Source of the DNA: Bromus sterilis
Taxonomy: Eukaryota > Streptophyta > Magnoliopsida > Poales > Poaceae
NCBI GenBank assembly: GCA_950022295.1
Contig: OX465601.1
Coordinates: forward strand, 72,115,501 to 72,179,500
Reading direction: 5' to 3'
DNA: 64,000 nt
Shown: piece after piece, positions 1 to 12,098 of the stretch
Layout: each line of letters opens with the position of its first letter
Numbering within the stretch: position 1 is the first letter of the stretch
Notes under the pieces: model-generated
What the model was told of the DNA's origin: nothing
Databases searched by the model: none
What the model saw: only the letters and a program-made list of their open reading frames with translations
Program-made: the position numbers and the translations under genes

Positions 1-84
1 GATATCTTCACCGAGGGAAAACTGCTGCTGCACTGCATCTCAAACCTTCACTTGGGGTAACCAACGAAGGGCGAGAAGCCAATA
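1..84 (+). repeat. N1 5' LTR, last 84 bases
   Basis: It is a direct repeat of the end of the 3' LTR (about 10521-10604) with a few substitutions. Both copies end in CCAATA just before the spacer or flank, so this subfamily seems not to end in the usual CA. Confidence 0.85.
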
Positions 85-98
85 AGCAAGAGTATTTC

Positions 99-116
99 TG
101 GCGCCGTTGCCGGGGA
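99..116 (+). other. N1 primer-binding site (tRNA-Asp)
   Basis: TGGCGCCGTTGCCGGGGA is complementary to the CCA end of plant tRNA-Asp and lies 14 bases after the LTR end. The identical 18-mer occurs in N2 and N3, and its reverse complement in A1 and A2. Confidence 0.9.
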
Positions 117-282
117 CTCCGAGTGCTAAGATAGGGGAGTTGCACACTACCCTTTACCTTTGTTTTTTTAGTCTTGTTAGTTTACCTTTCATTATTTATC
201 TCTGTGTCCTTTATGAAAAACCACAAAAATAGTTGCTACCTTTTGCCTTTGTCTTGCTTTGCCTATTTATGCTATCCTCACC

Positions 283-1432
283 ATGGGTGATGAACCACCC
301 AAATATGGTAGGATGGACATGTTTCACTTGGATCGTCTTCGATCAATTTGTGCTCGCGCTAAAAACCCAACCGACTTGGTTGAGGGAAAATCATTGGATG
401 AGCATGCTCATTATACGCGGCACCGCCTATCTCAGAAATGGAAACACTTATGGGATCAAATACATGTTTCTTATTGCCATGGTAAACTTTTGTGCCACAT
501 TTATGATCTTACTTGTTGTTCTAATATAGATCATAAACACCTTCCTTTCCAATGTGAGTTTAATGAAAATGAGATCTTATCTTCTTATGCTAAAGGTGTT
601 TATGATTACTTTGATGTTGAAAAGATTGAAGAGTTTGTTGCTTCTAAAGGTGCCTATAAGATTGCTTCTTTGATTGAAAAGTATCACGATACTATTTTCG
701 AGTCTGAAAAATTTGCAGTTCTTGCTTATTTCTTCGAGAATTATACTTCCAATTCTTATATTGAGGATTTTAAAAATAGAAATGTTTGCTGCCCAAGAAG
801 AGGCCAATGATTGCTTTGAGGAGGAATCCCATGATTCCGAGGACTCACTTGAAATATCCCTTTCTGGAAATTTTGATACTTTCTTTGTTGATGGCCAAGA
901 TGCTACTATGGATGATGCTGACAAAAATGAACTCTCTATAGTTCCTTATGTTAAGCATGAAATTGTTGCTATTGCACCCACACTTGATTGTCCTATTATC
1001 CTTTTGAAATCTCCAATTCCGGAGAATTTTGCTCTTATCAAGGCTCAATGTGATGGGTTGCATCTATCTTATCATCCTAAAAACCGTGTTGAAAACAATA
1101 CACGTGTGCTTGTAGGTCATGAACAACATGATTTATGTGATAATTATATTCTTGATGTTGTTCATGATGCTACTGAAAATTACTTTGAGAGAGGAAAGTT
1201 TGGTTGTAGAAACTTCCATGTTACAAAAACACCTCTCTTCATGTTGAAAGTTTTGAAGTTGTTCTTGTTCTACCTTCCTATGCATGTCACTTTGTGCTTC
1301 TTTGATTTATTTTCTTACAATATGCCTATGCATAGGAAGTGGGTTTGGCTTAAATGTGTTTCACATTTGCTTCTTGATGCTCTCTTTTGCTTCACTTCTT
1401 ATTCTCTTGTGAGCATCTTTCATAATCTTTAA
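283..1432 (+). pseudogene. N1 internal ORF, unknown function, frameshifted
   Basis: The frame starts at ATG 283 (protein start MGDEPPKYGRMDMF). Near 780-792 there is one extra base compared with the intact copy in N3 (56091-57239), which shifts the frame; the rest is open to the stop at 1432. The protein resembles no pol domain and I do not recognise it. The middle is acidic and the C-terminal quarter has two hydrophobic stretches. It takes the position of gag directly after the leader. Codon-scale similarity to N3 runs along the whole length on both sides of the frameshift, so the two are the same gene and this copy is broken. Confidence 0.75.
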
Positions 1433-2497
1433 GCCTAGCTAATGGCTTTAAAGAAGCGCTTTTGAGAGGCAGCCCACAACGAATTAGGTTTCTTTTTACT
1501 TTTGTTGTGTCTTGATGATTGTTACTACTTTAGCAACATCATTGTATCTTTATTTTTCAGCTTTGTGCCAAGTTATAGCCTCTTACGGCAAGGGAAGTAA
1601 AAGTTGTGACATGCTGTCCAGAAAACAGATTCTGTCCTCGTGACCAGAAAAATTCCAGAAAAATCCCAGTTCATCTTTTTGAGCTGAAATTTTTACACAG
1701 TATGCTCTATACAATTACGAAACTTCCGTATGTTCTGAGTTTTTTTATTTGAGTTGCAGAAGTGCCCTTAAAAAATTATTTACTATCTGCTGTTCTGTTT
1801 TTCACAGATTCTGCCACGTTTTGTCTCTCCTAACTTTTGCAAACCTTAAGCTTGCTTTTTATTTGCAAAAAAAATTGGCACTCTTGAGAAACAGTAGCTC
1901 TTCTAGATTATCTTTATATCCAGTGGGAAAAAATATTTATTAAGGGTACTAACCTCTCTAATCAACTTATGATGAGTTATGTATGAAGGGAGTTTTCAAG
2001 TGTGTGATGGAAGATGATGAAAGAAGATCCAGGAGTGTCAAGCGCTCAAGCTTGGGGATGCCCCCATGCATCCCCAACAAATATTCAAGGAGACTCAAGC
2101 GTCTAATCTTGGGGATGCCCCCGTGCATCCCCTTCTCCATCAACAATCATCAGTTCGTCCTTCGTCTCATTATATTTTTATCACTTCATGCGTTATGTGC
2201 TATGCTTGGAGCGTCTCGCTCTTAGGTTTTGTTTTTAGTTTTCTTTAGCTTTGCTTGCTGTTCATAACAAGTTAGATCCCGTTTTACTTTGTGTGGGAGA
2301 GAAACACGCTCCACTTTCAAAATCTAGAACACATCATAGGATTCTTCATGCCTATCTTTTTGCTGTTATGTGTTTTTATCTTTTCATAGCTACTGCCATG
2401 TTTAGTTTTAGTCTTAGTTTGTCTTTAGCAAGAGCCTTGGCTTTTGTTTAAAGTTTGTTGCTGGAACTCTTTTTAGTTTTCATGTTTATCTTGTTAA
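1433..2497 (+). other. N1 internal noncoding region, left part
   Basis: There is no credible gene. The same sequence follows the ORF in N2 (from about 39000) and N3 (from 57240), beginning with a block containing GCTTTTGAGAGGCAGCCC. It includes the paired stem-loops at 2054-2132. It is interrupted at 2503 by T1 and resumes at 7236. Confidence 0.7.
2054..2132 (+). repeat. Two tandem stem-loops embedding a PPT-like motif
   Basis: Positions 2054-2061 (GGGGATGC) pair perfectly with 2068-2075 (GCATCCCC) across a 6-base loop. Positions 2111-2118 and 2125-2132 repeat the same 8-base stem. The first stem is preceded by AGCTT, giving the same AGCTTGGGGATG string as the polypurine tract at 8970-8981; the second is preceded by ATCTT. 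N2 and N3 carry the same pair with some mismatches. Confidence 0.8.
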
Positions 2498-2502
2498 GAG
2501 AG

Positions 2503-5500
2503 TGTAACACCCCGGGTGTAACACTACAGTAATCAGGATTACTGTTGTTAATCACTGTTGATAATCTCTATTGTTCAAACTGGCCTTAATCAAAATTTTG
2601 GTTTTTGTTAATCTTCAGATCATGATGGGGTATTGAATCCAATGTACCCATCATGCCCTGATCAAACTTTGCAGTTGATCGTTCTGTATCATAATGGTTG
2701 ATATCAATAAACCATGATCCAACTGTGCCTTGATCATCATCATACAAATCAAAGTCCAACCCCCCTTCTTGATCTGGATAATAAAAACAATGTTGCTAAT
2801 AAAAGTTCAACCAAAAACTTTGCAACCATTTTTGTAAAATGCCAAATATTCAGTGGATCATGTCCATGTGGTTTTGGGAATTTATTAAGCTATTAATTAA
2901 ATCAAACAATTCAAACAGTAGCTTAAACAACCCATTTTAATCATTTATTATTTAAATAAAATATCAAATGACTTTAGAAAGTACCAAACTTTATGGGGCA
3001 CTTCAATATGGTGCAATACTAATTATGGAGCAAGTTCCATGTTTTACAAAAATATAAATCTACTAAACTAATTAGAAACAGAAAAGAAAGTACAAAAATA
3101 ATAAAAGCAAATGAAGCCCATACCCCCTGCTCCCCAGGCCCAGCCCACCTCCCTCCCTCCCTCTCTCTTTTCCCCACCGACACCCTCCCCTCCCCTAACT
3201 CCCTCACGCCTGTGCCCCCTCCCCCTGCTCGATTCAGAGCAAGGGAACCGGCGACCCCGGCCCCGCCCCGACCTCCCTCCACCCCGGCGGACCGCCACGG
3301 CTCCGCGACGCGCCGGCCGCCTTGGCCGCCATCTCCTCTTCCCCCTCTCTTTCACGCCGCCATGGACAGGAGGTCCATGGCCCGATGTTGGCAGCGCCGT
3401 CCCGGTCCTCTTCCACCAAGGATGCAGGCTTACTCCTCATCACCGAGTTGTCGTCCTCCTCCTCTACTCCCTCGTCGAACCCCCGCTCCAGCAGCTCCCC
3501 GAGTTCCAACCGCGACGCCGCTCCCCCCTGTGAGCTCCTCGCCTGATGCCCGTGCTCCCCCCTCGTCCTGTCATCAATTTCTGTCGCCCGTGCCCGTCGT
3601 GTTCGTCTTGGTCATGCCCGGTTGGGCCCTGCTCGTGCTCATCGCCATCTGGCCACACCCTGCTGCTCTTTCCTTCTATGCTGCTCCTCGCCGATGCTCT
3701 GCTGGAGCTGAGCCGCAGCTGTTGTTAATTGATACTGCTGCTGAAGTTGTTAGTCAGCTACTACCACTGAATGTTGTTGCTGCTCCTCTGAATACCATAC
3801 TGATGCACCACCTTGGACAACAACAAGCAGCAAGAAAACAGATTTTATCATGAATAAAAGTTATGTAGATATGTAGTACACCTAACAAGCTTCGATTTTC
3901 CCATTGGACCAAGTCCATTCGATGCACGTATTAATTCCTACCAAATTCGCAAAATGCGGATTTATGTTAAGCCGCAAAACGGAGTTTACCCGATGGCTAA
4001 TTTGGCGCTGTGGATGAACTTGTTGTAGGTATCTGTCGTGCCATCTGAGGGCATAGCATGATAGTACACATGATGTAGAGAAAAACATGTGTTGGAAACA
4101 TCTCCATTTGAGCTATGGATCAATCGTAATTATGTAGCAAACTTTATACACTTTAACAATTTCTGGGATTAACCTCGAGTAACACCTTTCATACCAAGTT
4201 TAAATTAAGTTAATGAACTCTAATACATTTTCCATCCATACAGAATTGTAGATCATAGAAAACTGTTAAATTTGATATAAGACACTAAATCGTCGGTTGA
4301 GCAGAACATCAAACCGTAGGCTCTCAAAACGGCTAAATGTTGTTTAGCAACAAAAATCCCAGACTTAGAAAAAATTCAGTGGGTTCCAAAATTTATGTCT
4401 ATGACAAGTGGGCCCTAGCCTTTTTAATTATAAGAAATGTTTTATTTAAACACTTTAACTCTCAGTCACTGACAGGTGGGCCCTCTGCGTTAGTTTGACT
4501 AGTCAAGATCACTATTGTGGATAATGTTGAATTATTAATAATAAAGAATTTTCAGAAAATCATTAAAATGATTAAATCTTTAAAAATCAATATCTTTTAA
4601 TTCGTAAGTCGGATCAAAAACTTTATATATGAAACTTGATCAGAAAAATATCATGAATACAGATACGCTACCCATACCCCCACCACACCCCTAACATACC
4701 GAACATCGAACCGTCCCCCTCCGGACCGTCTGTCCTATGATTTGTCCGGTACGGTTAAAGTATCCGGATGAATTTATTCTGAACACGAAAGTTGTTCAGA
4801 ATAGTTGAACTAACTCGGATACCCCACCCGTACGTTTGTCGGACGTCCACGACACCTCCGGCATGATACCTTCCCCCTCCGGATCATCTGTCCGGTAATC
4901 AACCGGTACTGATGAGTCATCCCCGGATAAATTCCTGCTCCGAGAAAATCACCGAACACTGCGGTAGAGCCCCGTTGCTTTATATCTGCTATGTCATACA
5001 ATTGTATTGCTATTATTGCTGTGTATTTATTGTTTTTCCCCTCTTTATTCTCCGATAGACCCCGTTGTTGTCACCGATGACAGCGTTGCCGAGTACGACT
5101 ACTTCGTCGACGACCCTGCCCCTACCGTCGAGCTTACAGGCAAGCAGAGCCATTCTCTTCCCCAGATATCGCCTATCTTTCCGTACTTTCTTGCACTAGG
5201 CATTGTTACTGTTGCTGCTACGATTACAGTCCTATTCAATTTCATAGCCTGATTTTGTCGCCCCTTGATGTACCTTCCTTATCCTATGCTGCCAATTATA
5301 ATTATGCATTATTCAGCAGTGAGCCCTGCGCATTGTTAGCTAGGATTATATAGCGGGCCGTGACCACTCAAGGGAGTGACGCGGATACAAAATATATACA
5401 ACTGCAACAGGTACGGATCAATGCAGACACCCTAGGGAACCTACAATGGCGAGACTCTGCCGAGTCGCTTCGAGTTTGACTTACGAGTGGAATGGACTCG

Positions 5501-7230
5501 TATTTCACTCTCGTCGGCTCAGTAGCGTAGCATCACCGGAATGATACGAGGTTCACCTCTTTAGTTCATTCCGCTAATGTCTCTGTCAAACCTCTTTAAG
5601 TGTGCCATCGAGGGTGATACCTCCTGGTTTCACTTAATGGTAGGCACTCGAACCAACTGGTGTCCTTAAAGGTAAGAGTCGGGCGACCCAACGGTGCCCG
5701 CGAGCGGTATATTGTCGGGAGTGACAGGGAGGGTACGACCGACGTTACTGGCGTGCTTGGCCCCTGCTCGTATCTCGCGAGAGTTACCAAACCACGAAAA
5801 AGTCGAGCTCTACCAAGAGCACACGCGAGACAAGGTAAGGAGACGGTTCACCTTGTTGGTAACCGCAGTGACTTGGTGGGACGACAGGGCAGGCACCGAT
5901 GTACTGGTGGTCCTGACTGCTGTCGTTGACCGCGGGTCGGTTAAGTCGAGGCAACGATAACGGTTGTCACGCAGGTTAATTAAAATGCTAAATGGTTCGG
6001 CGGATGACTTGAGAGACCCGTTGGTCTGTACGCACTACCTACACGTGGGATTACGGTGTGGGCCCTCCGCATCGTAGTTCGTCCGAAAGCTCTTCAGACG
6101 TCAGCAGTACCACGGGCTGATTGCCGGGAAGCGGTCTTGTCTTATTTGCTGTAGCAGGTGTGTTTTGGATTTGCTTTTGCTTCACCGGCCAGTCTCGTAC
6201 CGTGCAGGAGCGTGCAAGGGTGAGGGACCTAGACCCCTTGGCGCATAGGATATAGTCCGGCGGATGGCCTCTCTGCTGAGCCTAGGATGGGCTGCGATGT
6301 GTCGGATAGCCTCGGTGGGGCATTCCCTAACAAGGTGTATGCCACCCTGGAGATCCGAGCGTGCAGGCTGAACAGTAGTGCACCCCTGCAGGGAGTTTAA
6401 TCTATTCGAATAGCTGTGTCCACAGTAACATGACGCTTTATGCTGAAGCTGGATCTTACCACTAGAAACTATTACTATTAAACTGTATGGTTCCGGGTCT
6501 TCTTCCTCGCAGGGAGTCGAGGAGGGGAACTCGGAGGCATTATTATTATTAATCATTACAACTTATATTATACAATGTTGCAGCAACTTCTGCTTCATTG
6601 TTACTTTATTGCTTTATATAAATTGTTGCCTGATTCTTACCTCATGCTGCAAGACTCGTTGGAGGATGCTAGTCTTCGATAGGCCTAGCTTCTTACCCTT
6701 ATTCTGATTTCTATCTTGCAGTCCACTATATATACAGCCTCCCCTTTCCATTGATACAATGCATAATGCTTAGTAGCGGACGTAAGACTCGCGGGTATAC
6801 TAGATACTCACCTGCTTTATTTTCCTTTACTGTTTTGCCTGATCGGCCGCTGCAGTCGACGTTGGAGCCTTGGAGTCCAGGAGCAGGAGATCCCCGATGC
6901 CTTCTACAACCTCGAGTTCCCCTTTGACCAGGAGTAGTTTGGAGGTTCCCAGGCAGGAGGCCTTGCCTTTTCGATCGTTGTTGATATTTGTGCTAGCCTT
7001 CTTAAGGCAACCTTGTATCCTTGTGTCTGTACTCAGATACTATTTGCTTCTGCTGACTTGTGCTCTCGAGCTATTGTATTCGAGCCCTCATGGCCCCTGG
7101 CTTGTATTAAACAGCTTGTATTATTTTATTTGTAGAGTTGTGTTGTCATATCTCACCGTGGCACCCTGATCTCGATCGTGTACCTTGCGTGTATGATTAC
7201 TGTACACAGTCTGATTTTGGGGGCGTCACA
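2503..7230 (+). mobile_element. T1: 4.7-kb solo LTR, Tekay/Del-like, in N1
   Basis: It begins TGTAACACCC and ends GGGCGTCACA, with near-matching inverted ends, and is flanked by the perfect 5-bp target-site duplication GAGAG (2498-2502 and 7231-7235). Removing it restores the uninterrupted sequence seen in N3 around 58308. No primer site, polypurine tract or pol was found inside, and the start sequence is not repeated internally, so a single long LTR is the best reading. A GC-rich, CpG-rich stretch (about 3120-3720) looks like an LTR leader; its open frames are not genes. A block near 6380-6440 (CCCTGCAGGG followed by a match to TCGAATAG) is shared with T2 and T3. The alternative is a large non-autonomous element whose LTRs I failed to see. 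Confidence 0.75.
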
Positions 7231-7235
7231 GAGAG

Positions 7236-8969
7236 TTGGTTGTTGCACTGAGTTGTGTCTTGTCTTGAAAGTAGGTAATTGAGGTTGCTATTTAATTTTA
7301 GTAGTAGCTTGCAATAGTTTTGAGGTATTGATGTGAGTAATGTTTGAACTTTTGATGTCAAGAGCTCTTGCCTATTAGTGATAGGTGTCGTATTTTGGGC
7401 AATCCGTGTTTATTTTCAAAACCTACAAAACTAGTTGAGAACTCTAGCTACTAGATAGATCACTAATCTTTGGAGGGATCGAATATTAGAGTACACTCAC
7501 GTACCATGAGTCGAGGATGCGCAAGGATAACCAAACCCCCATACACTCCTCCTCGGGGTACTTGTCTCTTTGTGAACCTCCTTATTAGATTGAGAGTTAC
7601 CGATAATAAGTGCATGAGTTCTGCGGACTAATGTAAGTATTGAGAGTTGACACTTCCACCTTCCCATATTTTGCTAGCCTTTCCCGTGCCGTGCATTGCC
7701 TTCTTCTCACACCGAGAGTTGGTGTCCACCTTCGCTGGTACATCCAAACCCTTGGCATGATACGCTCTGTCATCATAAGCCTCCTTATATCTTTCCTCAA
7801 AACAGCCACCATACCTACCTATCAAGGCATTTCCATAGCCTTTCTGAGTTACATTGCCATGCAACTTCCACCTCTTCATGACTTGATCTTCATGTCATAC
7901 ATGTTCCTGCTACTCTGGCAGCGACATACCTTGCATACATCATGATAGTTACATCTTCTTTATGTTTTGAGTACTTTGTAAAGTGTGAAAGATCTCCTTT
8001 ACCTTCTTGCAAAATAGAGTGTTGCCCTTAAGTGAGGAAAAGATCCCAAAGTGGACACAATAAAAGATCCCAAAGAGGACAAATGAGAGTTAAATAGAAA
8101 GAGCCATTGAGGCCACAAAAAAATACAAAAAAATAGAAAAAGAGAAAAATAAATAAAAAGAGAGAAAGGGGCAACACTACTATCCTTATGAGAGATCCAC
8201 ACTAGTACTCCCTTTATATCCTTGTACTCCATAGAGATGATCTTTATGCATATAGCTATGTGGGGACCTTCACACTATAGAACTTGGCTTGCAAATTCCA
8301 AGGATGAGCCTCCTCAAACGAGCTCTAGGTCTTCATGAGCGAGCAAGTTAGATGCACCCCCACTAGTTCCATTGGAGAGCTTCTTAGCTCGTATGTGCAT
8401 CCGTTGCATGGCAATCCCTACTCCTCACATCATATCTATCATTTGGCATCTCTTGCCTATGATTGTCCTCATTGATGTGAGCCTTTCTCATCCTTTTTGT
8501 CTTCCTCCTCCACAATATTTCTCTCTTTGCCATCCTAAGTGTCAACTCTCGTGCTTACGCTCATCCATTGCATGAGTGCTCGAAATATCGAAAAGGAGTG
8601 GATCAAATTGACTTGTACCTGGCTAGTGGTCTGGGGATGAGTCAAGATAAGATTCCAAACAAGACCAAGTGTGAAACTTTAGTAGATTGAGTTCTCAACG
8701 CAAAAATACTTTTTCAAGTATTCCCTATCCCCCTTCTTGCACGCAAACACCATTTGGAGACATTCGAGTCACGGACAGCGAGAGCTCTTGCACCTTTTGT
8801 TCTTTTGTTACTTGTTTCAATACTAATATAGACTCTTGCATGTTATGACTTGAATTGAATCTCTAACCTTGATTTCTTTACTTTTCGAAGTTCTTATATG
8901 GTTGCTAGCATGTCACCACAGAAATTATGCTTGTTATCATTTACCCACTCGAGGACGATCAGGAATTAA
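7236..8969 (+). other. N1 internal noncoding region, right part
   Basis: It continues the sequence cut by T1 and is closely matched in N2 (about 40080-41490) and N3 (about 58315-60048). It contains an A-rich tract near 8115-8175. Open frames of 80-100 codons exist on both strands of 7628-7945, but nothing identifies either as coding. Confidence 0.7.
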
Positions 8970-8981
8970 GCTTGGGGATGT
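8970..8981 (+). other. N1 polypurine tract
   Basis: GCTTGGGGATGT lies immediately before the TGATACG start of the 3' LTR, where plus-strand DNA synthesis is primed. The equivalent in N3 (ending 60060) has one G changed to C. Confidence 0.75.
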
Positions 8982-10604
8982 TGATACGTCCAAAACGTAT
9001 CTATAATTTCTGCTTTCTCCATCCATGTTTTGTGGGATATTGCTATGATCTAGATACACTTTCATACACTTTTGATCATATTTGTACTAACCTATTAACT
9101 CAGTGCACCCCAGTGCCAGTTCCTGTTTTCTGCTGTTTTTCTATTTCAGTTTTCCCCCATATAAAAAGTGCCAGAAAAATTCGGGAAAATTCAGATAAAA
9201 AATCAGCGTGACGGAAGCTTCGAGAAGAGCCCGGGAGGGGCCAGAGGGGAGCCAGGGGGCCCAGGCGGCCACCCGGCGCGGCCCCACCCCTGGTCGCGCC
9301 AGGGGGGCGCCTGGGGCCCTTGGTCCACTCTGGCTGCCCCCCTTCGCCTATTTATCCCCCGTCACGGGAAAACTCCAGAAGCAGAACCATTTTCCGCGAA
9401 CTCACCTCTGTTCCGTCGCCTCCGCGCTTCCAAGATCGGGAGCACCAGAAGACCTCTTCCCGGCACCCTGCTGGAGGGAGGATTGACCTCCGGAGTCTCC
9501 TCTCCACCATGGATGCTCCCCGGATGTCTCGTGAGTAGTTTTCCTTAGACCATGGGTCCGTGATCAGTAGCTATGTGATGTTCTCCTCCCCTCTTTGATC
9601 TTCATTGTTTAGACCTCGTGAGGTGCCCTACATGATCGAGGCACCTTTGTAATATTTCTGTTGTTGCTATGTTGAGTTTGGAGGGATCTGATGGATTATG
9701 AGATTATGTTCAGATTGTGATAGAGTAATATATTTGGTTTTTATCTCTTATATTGTTGTTCCTAAGTAACTCTTGCATGTTCTCCGTTGCTATTTATTGC
9801 TTTGGCCAAGTAGTAGGTAGTGACTCCAAGAGGGAGCGTTGTGCTAGATTGTGGGTTCATGCCCCCCAATGACACGCTTGAGTGACAGAAACATGAGTCT
9901 AGGGGATGTGCTATTGCCACAAGCGGGAAAACAACGGTGCTTGTAACCGCGGTTACAAGGATTTTTTTACTTTACGCAAAGTTCTTTTTAATGCAGTTGT
10001 ATGTTGCTTTGGGTTTACACTTTGGGTGGGGCTCGCAACTTAATACCAGCGAGATGTTCTAGATAGATATCTCAAGGTGGATGATTAGTAGTAGATGCAG
10101 ATGGATTTCGGTCTACTTATTTTGGCGTACTGCCCGTGCTTTTGAACCTCTTCCTTTCTTTTGTAGCATAGTTAGCATTACGGTGCATTCATAATCCAGT
10201 CAATTGCCCTTCTATAATTTGTTTACCTCGCATAGCAGTTTTATCGTCTTTTGGGAGAGAGACATCACTAGTGAACATCACGTATCCCGGTCCATATCCT
10301 CATTACTGATTCCAAGGTATATTTACTTTTCTGCATTTACTTTCAAGTTGCTATCATTATCCCTTGCGTTTTATAATTTGTGAACAACAAGACCGGAGAG
10401 ATTGACAAACTCTCTGAACTTCGTTGGGAACAAAGTTATCTGTGTCTGTGTGCAGGTCCGCGTCAGTTGCGCCGCTGAAACCTACTTATCATCTCCGGAG
10501 TCCTACTGGAGACAAACCTTGGTATCTTCACCGAGGGAAAACTGATGTTGCACTGCATCTCAAACCTTCACTTGGGGTACCCAACGAAGGGAGAGAAGCC
10601 AATA
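8982..10604 (+). repeat. N1 3' LTR
   Basis: It starts TGATACGTCCAAAACGTATC, which holds a 7-bp inverted repeat (GATACGT/ACGTATC), and ends CCAATA. It is similar along its length to the N2, N3, S1 and S2 LTRs. The length of about 1.62 kb is typical of cereal Athila-like LTRs. Confidence 0.85.
9228..9355 (+). promoter_or_regulatory. N1 LTR promoter: GC-rich inverted repeat and TATA box
   Basis: An imperfect inverted repeat with arms of roughly 35 bases (left near 9233-9268, right near 9298-9335) encloses a GC-rich core. It is followed by a TATA-like TATTTAT at 9349-9355. The equivalents in N2 and S1 read TATATATT. This is inferred as the U3 core promoter. Confidence 0.55.
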
Positions 10605-10605
10605 A

Positions 10606-12083
10606 GAAAGCGTTTATGATAAGTAAGAGTGTCAAACCCAACGAGGAGCAGAAGGTATTGATAAGTGAATTTGGACAAGGAATAACTGCAAAAGATAACT
10701 TTTTATGGGTTTTTGGTATAAGCAACAAGAAGGTATAAACAAGCAAAGTAAAAGGTACTAAGGAGTAACAAGTGGCCCGATACTTTTGAGCAAAGGATAA
10801 GCCTAGCAACTGAACTGATAAAGACTAAAGCGTTCTTGAGGACACACGGGAGAGGTAGTCATGTGCTTTCGCCATATTCCGTATCGGTACTATGTTTTGT
10901 GTTGATAAGTGTTGAGTGGGTGGACCTATTCTAGTACACCTTCTAGACTAAGATAAGTGCACTCTTATCATTAAACACCTTGCAAGCATCCCCAAATACA
11001 AGGTAGAAATTAAGGCAAAAGCCTAACCACAGCAATAAGATCAAGGATCCATTATTCCCTTGTGCAAAAGTGTGCAAACTGGGCTTCAGGTTTCTGTCAC
11101 TACGGCAACCCACCGTAACCATTCTTGATCACAATGCATTCCCCTAGGTCCTTAACAAGGCGAAGTGTTATGTGTTCGACTCACACAACACCACTAGGAA
11201 AATAATAACACAACTTAAATATCAAACAATACATATTACTGCAACATCATATGACTACTAGCAACTAGATTTATCCCATGTCCTCAAGAACTAAAGTAAC
11301 TACTCACAAGAAATAAAAGAGATCATGATCAGTGGTTATAAATAGATGATAAACAATCTGGACATAACAATATTTCTCCAACAAAACTCAATAGTATTCA
11401 CCACAAAGGAGTAATCAACACTGGTAGAGTAGAGAGGATAGATAGTACGGATTACAACACAATTTGCAATCTTGAGATGAGATAGGATGAAGATGGAGAT
11501 GGTGCTGATGTTGGGGATGATGTTGATGATGATCTCGATGATGACCGTAATGATGGTGTTGACGATGGCGATGATCTCCCCTTCCGGGAAGTGTTCTCCC
11601 CGGCGGAATCTGCCCGCCGGAGATGTCTTTTCTTCTCTGTAGGTTTCCGCCACGGAGCGGCAGCGGAACTCGCGAAACTCCTCTTATTTTAGGGTTTTCA
11701 GATGACGAGGAATATATAGGCCAGAGGGGGAACCGGAAGTGGCCCCAGAGGTCCAAGCGGCCTCCCGGCGCTCCCCTGGTGGGGGGCGCGCCAGGGGGCG
11801 CCTAGGCACCTGGTGGCCCCCCTCTGGATCCTTTTCGGCGAAGCTGCGTTATTATTCTAGAAAATATCCTCCGTCGGTTTTCAGCGCATTTGGAGATGTT
11901 CTGTCTCGGCAACTCAATGTCCACTTTTCTCCGCTAAATCCTGCGTCTGTTGCTTCGGCACCGAAAAGTTGCAAAATGTGTAAAACAAGCCAAAACAACA
12001 TAAGAATAGCATCATAACATGAAATATATCAATGAATAGGGGTGAATTACGATATAAAATAGTGATGCATTTTGGACGTATCA
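10606..12083 (-). repeat. A1 3' LTR, truncated at its left end
   Basis: It is a direct repeat of 23646-25124. The outer 32 bases present at 23614-23645 in the other LTR are missing here, where N1 abuts. A TATA box on the minus strand lies at 11711-11719, and a degenerate GAT-trinucleotide tract at about 11490-11575. Confidence 0.85.
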
Positions 12084-12098
12084 ACTCCCCCAAGCTTA
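12084..12098 (-). other. A1 polypurine tract
   Basis: On the minus strand AAGCTTGGGGGAGT directly precedes the LTR start TGATACGTCC. A2 has the same string next to 47562. Confidence 0.75.

Larger units (their letters stand above)
1..10604 (+). mobile_element. N1: non-autonomous Athila-like LTR retrotransposon, 5' end outside window
   Basis: The order seen is LTR tail (1-84), primer-binding site (99-116), one ORF (283-1432), noncoding internal DNA (1433-8969, interrupted by T1), polypurine tract (8970-8981) and 3' LTR (8982-10604). No protease, reverse transcriptase or integrase is present, so it would depend on enzymes in trans. The primer site matches the 3' end of tRNA-Asp, as is usual for Athila-type Ty3/Gypsy elements. 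At its right edge the sequence passes directly into the left LTR of A1, which lacks about 32 terminal bases there, so I infer N1 jumped into that LTR and the rest lies left of the window. The junction is uncertain by about 10 bases. Confidence 0.85.

Noticed and set aside
99..116. tRNA gene fragments
   Set aside because: The matches to tRNA 3' ends here and at the other primer sites are primer-binding sites; no cloverleaf sequence is present.
3111..3853. Long Pro/Arg/Ser-rich open frames on both strands, gene-like GC content
   Set aside because: They overlap in several frames, show no domain and lie in the GC-rich leader of the T1 LTR.
7628..7945. Hydrophobic 101-codon plus frame and 83-codon minus frame, present in N1, N2 and N3
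   Set aside because: Conservation is that of the whole noncoding region; both strands are open, N2 lacks the plus-strand start, and no domain was seen.
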